Assembly: GCA_945902745.1 (NCBI GenBank)
Contig: CAMDNE010000006.1
Span: 1-64,000 of the forward strand
Origin: Chitinophaga pinensis
Lineage (GTDB): Bacteria; Bacteroidota; Bacteroidia; Flavobacteriales_D; Crocinitomicaceae
Direction: 5' to 3'
DNA: 64,000 bases
Position 1 is the stretch's first letter. Each line of letters opens with the position of its first letter. The position numbers were made by a program, and so were the translations under genes. Below, piece after piece: positions 9,197 through 16,566 of this stretch. Under the pieces are notes generated by a model. That model was not told the DNA's origin, did not search any database, and was given only the letters and a program-made list of their open reading frames with translations.

Positions 9197-11872
9197 ATGA
9201 AGTCAATTATATTATTTTTCGCGTTTTTCTCTGTGTTTGCATCCAATGCTGCTCACATTGTTGGTGGTGATATTTACTATGATTACTTAGGCGGAAATAA
9301 TTACCGATTTTACATAACATTATATAGGGATTGTTTCTCTACTGGTGCTCAGTACGATAATCCTTTACCATTAGCAGTTTACACCTCAGGAAATTTTCTT
9401 TTAACAAGTATTGACGTTCCTTTTCCGGGAAGTGTCATTTTACCAGTGGTTTTTAATAATCCATGTGGAACCGCTCCGACCGATATTTGTGTTGAGAAAG
9501 CAATTTATACAACTGTTATAAATCTTCCCCCAGCTGTGGGTGGTTATACGGTTTCATATCAGCGATGTTGCAGAGGTCCTGCGGTAACAAATCTCATAAG
9601 TCCAGATGATACAGGTATTACGTTAAGTACTCATGTTCCCGGTTCTGAAACCGGATTCACAGTTAACAGTAGTCCTCGATTCACAAATTATCCACCTTTA
9701 GTCTTGTGCAGTAATGACCAATTAATATTTGATCATTCTGCAACTGATCCAGATGGCGATCAATTGGTTTATTCACTTGTAACGCCTTTATCAGGTGCTT
9801 CTTCGACTAATCCAGGGCCATTAACGGCTCCACCTCCGCCTTATTTTCCTGTAGTTTGGGCAGGTGGATTTGGAGCAGCAAATCCTTTAGGTCCTGGGTC
9901 ATCTATTTCAATAAATTCAACGACCGGAATATTAACGGCAACTCCACAAATGTTAGGTTTATTTGTTGTTGGTGTTAGAGTTCAAGAATTTAGAAATGGT
10001 GTCTTAGTCGGAGAAACAATTCGTGATTTTTTATTCAAAGTTTTCAATTGTCAAATTACATTATCTGCCATTTTACCACTTCAAACGCAGCTCTCAACTT
10101 TTGTTTCTTATTGTAACGGACTGAATGTTCAATTTGAAAATAATTCATTCGGTGGTTCAACTTACGCTTGGGATTTCGGTGTAGCAGGTATCACAACAGA
10201 TGTTAGTACTACTTTTGCTCCAAGTTATACGTATCCAGCACCTGGAATTTATCAAGCGATGTTGATTGTGAATCCCGGACAAAACTGCACCGATACTGCT
10301 TATATGACTGTGAATGTCAATAATGTACTAGATGTTTCTTTTACTTCTCAAGATTCGCTTTGTATTTTAGGGAACAATTTCGATTTTGTAGGGATCACAA
10401 ATGGTCCAGCAGGAACAACTTTTTCATGGGATTTTGGGGCAAATGCCTCTCAAGCAACGGCTACAACGCAAAATGTAAATAATATTACCTTCACTACATC
10501 TGGTTCTATACCAATAACCATTGATGCTGCATTTGGCGTTTGTGAATCAACGTATACTAATTCAATTTATATTTTCCCTGAACCTATTGCAGAAATTGCA
10601 CTTCCTGTGGGATATGAATGCGATGGTTTAACCGTTACTTTTGGTAATAATTCAACTGGAACTTCTATCTATTCATGGGATTTTGGAGTAACTGGTGTTA
10701 CTTCAGATACAAGCAATGTTTTCGAGCCAACTTTTACTTTCCCAGCTGGAGGAACATATACTGTTAAATTGATTGGAAGTTCAAATGGCTCATGTGTGGA
10801 TTCTACAACAGTGTCAATTACAGTCAATGAACTTTTGACGATTGCATTTACACACAATGATTCCTTATGTATTACTGGAAATAGTTTCAATTTTGACGGA
10901 TCAATGACAGGTCCTAATTTCACAACTTATCTTTGGAATTTTGGTCCGAATGCGTCAATTCCTAGTTCAACAAATCTGGATGTAAATGGAGTCGTTTTCG
11001 ATATATTTGGAACATTTCCAATCACACTTACTGCATCATTTAATTCGTGCACTGAAAGTGTTACACATTCTGTTTTTATCTTTAGAGAACCAACATTAAA
11101 TTTCCGTGTTGAGCCAGGTCCGCGTTGTGTTCCTGCTTTAGTTCAATTTACAGATTTGAGTGTCGCTGATTCTCCCATTTCATATTTATGGAATTTTGGT
11201 GATGGTGGAACATCTACTTTACAAAACCCATCTCATTTGTATACTGAAGTTGGAATTTATAGTGTAAGTTTAAATATCACAACGGCTGAAGGTTGCATAG
11301 ACACGCTATTTATGTTACAACAAGATTTAGTAACTATTCACCCGTCGCCAACATCTTTGTTCAATGTAGACCCAATTCAGACCGACATTTGTCATGCTGA
11401 AATAACTTTCTCAGATCAATCATCAGGTGCTTCAAGTATTTTTTATTGGTTTGATGATAGTACTTATTTTTCGAATGAAGCCAATTTGATTTATAACTAC
11501 ACAACGAGTGGTTGGCATCGCCCAATGCAAGTTGCAACAAATGAATTTGGTTGCTCTGACACAAGTTATAAAGAATTGTATATTGAGCCTTTTATTATTT
11601 TTATTCCAAATACATTTACTCCGGATGGAAACGAATTTAACAATGATTTCAATGCAAAATTTGCGCTGGAAGTTATTGAATGGGAATTCAAAATCTATAA
11701 TAGATGGGGCGAATTAGTTTATACGACTTCTAACCCTCAATATGGGTGGGACGGAACATTTAATGGTAAATTGGTGCAAGAAGGAGTTTATGCCTATGTC
11801 TTAAGATATGTTTCATGCGAAAAACCTGACGCATGGCAAATGCTTGTTGGACATGTTAATTTATTGAAATAG
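9197..11872 (+). CDS. PKD-repeat T9SS type B surface protein
   Basis: This is an 891-aa secreted protein. The signal peptide covers residues ~1-18 and ends SNAA. The N-terminal region ~19-280 begins HIVGGDIYYDYLGGNNYRF and includes YQRCCRGP; I recognise it as a recurrent N-terminal module of Bacteroidota gliding-associated proteins with no defined function. About five PKD-like modules follow (YAWDFGVAG, FSWDFGANA, YSWDFGVTG, YLWNFGPNA, YLWNFGDGG). The type B sorting domain (IYNRWGELVYTTSNPQYGWDGTF) ends the protein. It probably acts as a surface adhesin. It is monocistronic, and the downstream intergenic sequence carries dispersed repeats rather than a clear terminator. Confidence 0.9.
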   Translation: MKSIILFFAFFSVFASNAAHIVGGDIYYDYLGGNNYRFYITLYRDCFSTGAQYDNPLPLAVYTSGNFLLTSIDVPFPGSVILPVVFNNPCGTAPTDICVEKAIYTTVINLPPAVGGYTVSYQRCCRGPAVTNLISPDDTGITLSTHVPGSETGFTVNSSPRFTNYPPLVLCSNDQLIFDHSATDPDGDQLVYSLVTPLSGASSTNPGPLTAPPPPYFPVVWAGGFGAANPLGPGSSISINSTTGILTATPQMLGLFVVGVRVQEFRNGVLVGETIRDFLFKVFNCQITLSAILPLQTQLSTFVSYCNGLNVQFENNSFGGSTYAWDFGVAGITTDVSTTFAPSYTYPAPGIYQAMLIVNPGQNCTDTAYMTVNVNNVLDVSFTSQDSLCILGNNFDFVGITNGPAGTTFSWDFGANASQATATTQNVNNITFTTSGSIPITIDAAFGVCESTYTNSIYIFPEPIAEIALPVGYECDGLTVTFGNNSTGTSIYSWDFGVTGVTSDTSNVFEPTFTFPAGGTYTVKLIGSSNGSCVDSTTVSITVNELLTIAFTHNDSLCITGNSFNFDGSMTGPNFTTYLWNFGPNASIPSSTNLDVNGVVFDIFGTFPITLTASFNSCTESVTHSVFIFREPTLNFRVEPGPRCVPALVQFTDLSVADSPISYLWNFGDGGTSTLQNPSHLYTEVGIYSVSLNITTAEGCIDTLFMLQQDLVTIHPSPTSLFNVDPIQTDICHAEITFSDQSSGASSIFYWFDDSTYFSNEANLIYNYTTSGWHRPMQVATNEFGCSDTSYKELYIEPFIIFIPNTFTPDGNEFNNDFNAKFALEVIEWEFKIYNRWGELVYTTSNPQYGWDGTFNGKLVQEGVYAYVLRYVSCEKPDAWQMLVGHVNLLK

Positions 11873-11890
11873 TCCATTAATTACAAATGA

Positions 11891-11918
11891 GTGAGGAGTG
11901 AGGAGTGAGGAGTGATGA
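11891..11918. repeat. Heptanucleotide tandem repeat (GTGAGGA x4, last unit imperfect)
   Basis: Three exact GTGAGGA units and a GTGATGA unit lie about 20 bases after the stop of the PKD protein. They are non-coding, so no reading frame is affected. Confidence 0.8.
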
Positions 11919-11990
11919 GTTGAAAGTTTAGAACTGATAGTTTAAATACTGATTTCAAGGTCTTTAAGTTGAATAACGAATTAAAAATCC

Positions 11991-12070
11991 CGAATTACAA
12001 ATCATGAATTGCACGTTAATCTCTAACTATGTGTCCTATGTACCACTTGCCTATGTGTCTATGTGGTTCA
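11991..12070 (+). repeat. Dispersed intergenic repeat, copy 1
   Basis: CGAATTACAAAT followed downstream by CCTATGT...CTATGTGTCTATGTGGTTCA. The same motifs in the same order occur at 57209-57329 before the Ppx gene. Neither copy encodes a protein. Confidence 0.6.
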
Positions 12071-12100
12071 AAAATAAATTATGTGTCCCAAATTCTAAGC

Positions 12101-14509
12101 TTACAACGCTATTGAAACAGTAATTTTCGGAACAATATTTTTCTTCCAATCGATATCCGAGTAAGCGCCATATCGATAAAAACCTCCAATTCCAATTCCC
12201 ATAGAATTAGCAACGAGCACATTATTCAAAATTAAACCTCCTTCATAAAATCCTTTTTCCATTGATTGAAAGGAAATAGAATGTTGTAGTTTTTGATTCA
12301 TTTGCCCATAACCAATTGCATGGTGAACAGAAAATTGTGGTTCATTCCATTTCGCTTTGGTTTTAATTGCGTTAAAATTCATCCGCGTAAATAATGCAAC
12401 TTGTTTGCTTGAATAAAACTCAGATGGTTTCATTGTTTCGAAGGTATTCATCACCGATAAATTCCAATTTCGACCTGTGGCAATTCCAGTATTCATTAGG
12501 AAAAGCGGTGTATCCCCATCAGTTAACGACCCCGCTAAGGTCCAATAAAACTTCCCAATACCACGAATTGCAATATCTTGTTGAATTTCCGTGTTGATTC
12601 TAACATAATCATAATCCGATTCAAACCAACCTTTCCATCCTTTGGTTACTTTCAATTTTATTTTTGGAAATTTTGTTCCCTTAGAAATTCGATTGTCACC
12701 TAATTGCATAACTTTTTCTCTAATATTCCAACTGAACTCAAGTGATGTTTCAGCCAAATCAAATTCAGTTATTGGGAGGTCAACCGTCATATCTCCCGAT
12801 GGATAATAAACATATCCTTGTGTAGTCCAAATGCGCTGATAATTCCCAATGAGTGTGATCTTCATATTGGAATTAATATTTCCAGAGAAAGCCAATTCGC
12901 CTAACCGCTGTTTATCCATGTTTTGAATGAAGAAATGGCGGTACAATGAGGTTGAATTCAACGAAAATAAATCTTTTTGATAAAAAACACCTCCTCGTTC
13001 TGCAACATCTTGTTGATAGCGCATGTTTATTTTGATCCCGTTCTTTCTATTCAAATGTATGGTTGAAAAAGCTCCATATTTTGTATCCTTATCGCGATTG
13101 GCCCATGCATAATAACCACCAATGGTAGCATTTTTCATCAATTTTTTTGACGTTTCTAAGCCAGCACCAAATCTGTATCCTTCATATAAGTCAAAGTCCA
13201 AAACTCTCGTTAAATCAAGATTTAAATAACCCAATGGTATTTTCCCTTGACCCAATGTACCCAACAACGCCAATTTCTTGTCAAACTTCTCTGCCTTGGA
13301 CAAACTGTCAATCATTTCGTACGTCCTTTTCTCTTTGTCATTTATTGAATAGACTCTCAACGAATCCCAGGCTTCATCCTTTACAATTCCTGCATTCTCA
13401 TTGGTTGTTACTGAAACATTATCAAAATCTCGTTTGCGGAGTCCTTCAGGATTTAAAACAATATTTTTAATATACGTACTCCCTTTTCCCTGAATGTAAC
13501 CGTTTTTCATTTTTGGATTCAAGACAAGACCTTTCATTGAAATTTCAGTACTTAATTTTGATGGAAACCATTTCTTCCCATTGATTAATTCATATTCTTG
13601 AACAATGATAATCTCTGTTCCAGTTGAATCTTCATAAGGTGAAGCAGTAACTTTTTCAATCGCATATCCATTGGTGTTAATATACATTCGCCCTGTCATT
13701 CCTTCGAAATTTTTGCCTTTTCGTGGTCTATAAAAAATGGTAAAGGTGGTATCTTTATTTACGACTGTTGTATCTTCAAGAATAAATAAATAGCGTCTTG
13801 TTCCTCCAAAAGCAATAGGATTAATATATGTTTTCCCTAATAACTGAAATTGATTCTCATAAAAACTAAACGATTGCATTTCGTTCGCAAAGGTTGACAA
13901 TAAAGGCGTGTTAAATCCAGAAACTTTATATGCAGTTATTTCTTCTTGATCCCGAGATGGCGGCATAAACGTTCTAATAGAAGCGCTTTCCATCATGAGT
14001 AAATATTGCTGATTAAAAAATGATTTTATTTGTAATAAATTAGAATCCGTTGTTCCTTCGGGAATCCCATCAATTGCATCTTGGTTCACATCAAAAATGA
14101 ATTTACTGTAACTTTCGTACCTAAAAGCATCATTGTCTAATGGGTTATTCTTTTTTCTATTTTCAATTGCAAGATCTATTATCCGATGTGCTGGATTTTC
14201 CCCTGCAGTAACATTGACAACTTGAATTTCTTTAATCAGCGGGGTCAAATAAATTGTGAAATCAACAACATTTGCCAATAATACGCTTGAATCCTTTACC
14301 CCATTCCCACTAATTTCAATTGAAATAACTCCTTCACTTAATTGAATTATTCCATCAATATCTCCTAAAAAAGGTGTTCCAATATTGGGTTTTACTTTCA
14401 CAAAAGGAATTGGGTCACCAGTGAAATTATTCTTTATATAATAGTTCGTTTGACTGAATAATACAGAAGTAACAAAAACAAAAAGTATAACAGATAGGAT
14501 TTTTTTCAT
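12101..14509 (-). CDS. DUF5686/carboxypeptidase-regulatory-like outer-membrane protein
   Basis: An ATG at 14509 gives MKKILSV and a signal peptide ending LFSQ; the reading frame extends six codons upstream only to a TTG, which I reject as start. The mature ~785-aa protein begins with a short carboxypeptidase-regulatory-like beta-sandwich (GDPIPFVKVKPNIG) and continues as the large DUF5686 region, rich in alternating hydrophobic strands and ending with an outer-membrane barrel-like terminus (ITVSIAL). It is probably an integral outer-membrane protein of unknown role. It is divergent from the radical SAM gene, sharing an ~75-base intergenic region. Confidence 0.85.
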   Translation of the reverse strand: MKKILSVILFVFVTSVLFSQTNYYIKNNFTGDPIPFVKVKPNIGTPFLGDIDGIIQLSEGVISIEISGNGVKDSSVLLANVVDFTIYLTPLIKEIQVVNVTAGENPAHRIIDLAIENRKKNNPLDNDAFRYESYSKFIFDVNQDAIDGIPEGTTDSNLLQIKSFFNQQYLLMMESASIRTFMPPSRDQEEITAYKVSGFNTPLLSTFANEMQSFSFYENQFQLLGKTYINPIAFGGTRRYLFILEDTTVVNKDTTFTIFYRPRKGKNFEGMTGRMYINTNGYAIEKVTASPYEDSTGTEIIIVQEYELINGKKWFPSKLSTEISMKGLVLNPKMKNGYIQGKGSTYIKNIVLNPEGLRKRDFDNVSVTTNENAGIVKDEAWDSLRVYSINDKEKRTYEMIDSLSKAEKFDKKLALLGTLGQGKIPLGYLNLDLTRVLDFDLYEGYRFGAGLETSKKLMKNATIGGYYAWANRDKDTKYGAFSTIHLNRKNGIKINMRYQQDVAERGGVFYQKDLFSLNSTSLYRHFFIQNMDKQRLGELAFSGNINSNMKITLIGNYQRIWTTQGYVYYPSGDMTVDLPITEFDLAETSLEFSWNIREKVMQLGDNRISKGTKFPKIKLKVTKGWKGWFESDYDYVRINTEIQQDIAIRGIGKFYWTLAGSLTDGDTPLFLMNTGIATGRNWNLSVMNTFETMKPSEFYSSKQVALFTRMNFNAIKTKAKWNEPQFSVHHAIGYGQMNQKLQHSISFQSMEKGFYEGGLILNNVLVANSMGIGIGGFYRYGAYSDIDWKKNIVPKITVSIAL

Positions 14510-14572
14510 TGGATAAAAGTAAAACAATAAATCTATGACATAGAATTTAGTAAAAAGTTACTTTTTTCTAAA

Positions 14573-14580
14573 TATCTTTG
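14573..14580 (+). promoter_or_regulatory. -7 promoter element of the radical SAM gene
   Basis: TATCTTTG matches TAnnTTTG and ends four bases before the ATG at 14585, implying a leaderless or nearly leaderless transcript. Confidence 0.5.
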
Positions 14581-14584
14581 ATCA

Positions 14585-15604
14585 ATGTCGCAAACGAAAG
14601 ATGCATTCAGAATTCTTAACCATTTGACTTTAAAAAGAGTTTTAAATTTACTTGCGTTAAAATCTTCCTTTTATCTTTCTCGTATTACGCGTAAAGCTAT
14701 TCAATGGGGAAAACCATTTTCCCTTTCGATTGAACCAACAACCGCGTGTAATCTTGGTTGTCCAGAATGCCCAAGTGGTTTGAAGCAATTCACACGCCCA
14801 ACGGGAAAATTGGATTTAGCTTTGCATCAAACGATGTTAAATCAAACGAGTAAATCTGTTTTTTATATCAATTATTATTTTCAAGGAGAACCATTTCTTC
14901 ATCCACAATTCTTGGACTTGATTCGTCAAGCTAAAAAGCACAAGATTTATACTGCAACTTCTACAAACGCTCATTTTATTGATCAAAAAAAAGCAGAAGA
15001 AATTATCGATTCTGGATTGGATCGTCTGATAATTTCCATTGACGGCTTGACACAAGAAACGTATGAAAATTACCGCGTTCATGGCAATTTAGCCAAAGTC
15101 ATTGAAGCGACAAAATTGCTCATCGCTGCAAAAAAAGAAAAGAAATCTGTAACGCCGCATCTTATCTTTCAATTTTTAGCTGTGAAACCAAACGAACATG
15201 AAATACCAGCAGTTTTTACTTTGGGAAATGAATTAGGAATTGATGAAGTGCGTATTAAAACTGCTCAATTATACGATTACAAAAACGGGAATTCATTAAT
15301 GCCAGAAAACGAGAAATATTCACGTTATGTGAGAACTTCAGACGGAACATATAAACTCAAATACAAAACAGGAAATCATTGCTGGAGAATGTGGTCAGGA
15401 AGTGTTTTAACCTGGGACGGAAAAGTTGTCCCTTGTTGTTTTGACAAAGATGCACAGCACGTTTTAGGAACAATCGAACAAACTCCTTTTACTGAAATCT
15501 GGAATCATAAAAAATACAAGAACTTCCGCCAAGCAGTTTTAACAGGTCGGAATCAAATTGACATTTGCCAGAATTGTTCGGAAGGAGCGAAGGTATTTCA
15601 ATAA
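14585..15604 (+). CDS. Radical SAM protein with SPASM domain
   Basis: This 339-aa protein carries CNLGCPEC near residues 54-61, the CX3CX2C motif that holds the SAM-binding 4Fe-4S cluster. The C-terminal part has the cysteine pattern of a SPASM/twitch auxiliary-cluster domain: NHCWRMW, VVPCCFDKD and ICQNC around residues 258-335, with GTI...EIWN between them. Such enzymes modify peptides, or act on cofactors or sugars; no peptide substrate gene is visible nearby, so the substrate is unknown. It is monocistronic and convergent with the small SprB-repeat gene. Confidence 0.9.
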   Translation: MSQTKDAFRILNHLTLKRVLNLLALKSSFYLSRITRKAIQWGKPFSLSIEPTTACNLGCPECPSGLKQFTRPTGKLDLALHQTMLNQTSKSVFYINYYFQGEPFLHPQFLDLIRQAKKHKIYTATSTNAHFIDQKKAEEIIDSGLDRLIISIDGLTQETYENYRVHGNLAKVIEATKLLIAAKKEKKSVTPHLIFQFLAVKPNEHEIPAVFTLGNELGIDEVRIKTAQLYDYKNGNSLMPENEKYSRYVRTSDGTYKLKYKTGNHCWRMWSGSVLTWDGKVVPCCFDKDAQHVLGTIEQTPFTEIWNHKKYKNFRQAVLTGRNQIDICQNCSEGAKVFQ

Positions 15605-15649
15605 GAGTTATAAAATTATTCCTACTTGCACTTCACTACAAGGTTGATC

Positions 15650-16240
15650 CTACTTTTTTAAATTTTGAGCTGTATTATCAACGTCAGTATTTTCTTCTTT
15701 ATAAAAGCTCAAAATCATGTCCTTTTCTAATTTACAACCTTTAGCATCTTCAACCGTAATTTTATGCAGACCATTTGCAAGCGGTGAACTAAATGAGTAT
15801 TGATCATCTATTTTTAACTTATAAGGCTCCTCTGAATTAGTAAAAGTAGTTCCTCCTTTAACGCCAATATCAACAAGCAAGCCTAATGGTTCGTAAAGAA
15901 CATAGTGATTAGGGCTACTCTCTATACTTAATGGTTCAGGTTTATTGATTATCACTTCTTTTTCAGCAACATTTCCTTTTGAATCAGAAACCCGTAGAAT
16001 GTATTTTCCGCTTTTTAAACCTTGTAAATTTGGCTTGGTAGAACCATTACTCCAAAGCAAGTAATATGGAGCAACTCCCCCGCTTACCTGAGAACTGATA
16101 CTTCCTTTGGAACTTCCATTGCAATCATCATCATATGTTTTGACATTGATCTTCAGAGTTGATTGGGCAATCGATAAAGAACTGGTTCCCAAAAAACAAA
16201 AAAGCATTATAGTAATTTTTAATCGTCTATTTGTTTTCAT
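15650..16240 (-). CDS. Small secreted SprB-repeat protein
   Basis: This is a 196-aa protein with a signal peptide (residues ~1-26, ending SIAQ). Residues ~35-100 hold an SprB-type repeat: CNGSSKGSISSQVSGGVAPY, LLWSNGST, then GKYILRVSDSKG. A second, degenerate half carries GGTTFTNSEEPYKLKIDD and ITVEDAKGC. It has no T9SS sorting domain and no lipobox, so it may stay periplasmic or be released. The protein at 53047 has the same two-module layout and is a paralogue. The role is unknown; SprB repeats are known from the mobile gliding adhesin of Flavobacterium. Confidence 0.82.
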   Translation of the reverse strand: MKTNRRLKITIMLFCFLGTSSLSIAQSTLKINVKTYDDDCNGSSKGSISSQVSGGVAPYYLLWSNGSTKPNLQGLKSGKYILRVSDSKGNVAEKEVIINKPEPLSIESSPNHYVLYEPLGLLVDIGVKGGTTFTNSEEPYKLKIDDQYSFSSPLANGLHKITVEDAKGCKLEKDMILSFYKEENTDVDNTAQNLKK

Positions 16241-16566
16241 AACTTATTTTATTCGAACATGATTTTTAATACTACAAATGTATTCTCGTGACATCTAGAA
16301 ACACCATTTTTAAAGTCCCAGTATGATAAAATAAAACGATCTACCTAAAAATAACTAGTTGTTTACCTGTAGAACTAACTAAATGTTTCTACTCAGTAAA
16401 ATAATGCGGGAAATCGATACGGGTAGAAAATAAAGCAAGTAGTGAAATAGTTGAAATCAAACGATAAAATAATTTGAATTTCAAAAAATAACTGCTGTTA
16501 ACTATCTTTAAATTAATTACTTGTTTTAATTTTTTATTATATTAGCCCGATAAATTTACTACTACT
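16241..16566. other. Gene-free divergent intergenic region
   Basis: 326 AT-rich bases between two divergent genes. A TATCTTTA at ~16503-16510 is one base off the -7 consensus for the rightward gene. I see no small ORF with a credible start, no strong hairpin and no tRNA. Confidence 0.5.

Noticed and set aside
11891-11918. Phase-variable repeat (GTGAGGA)
   Set aside because: It lies after a stop codon in non-coding DNA, with no ORF depending on its length.
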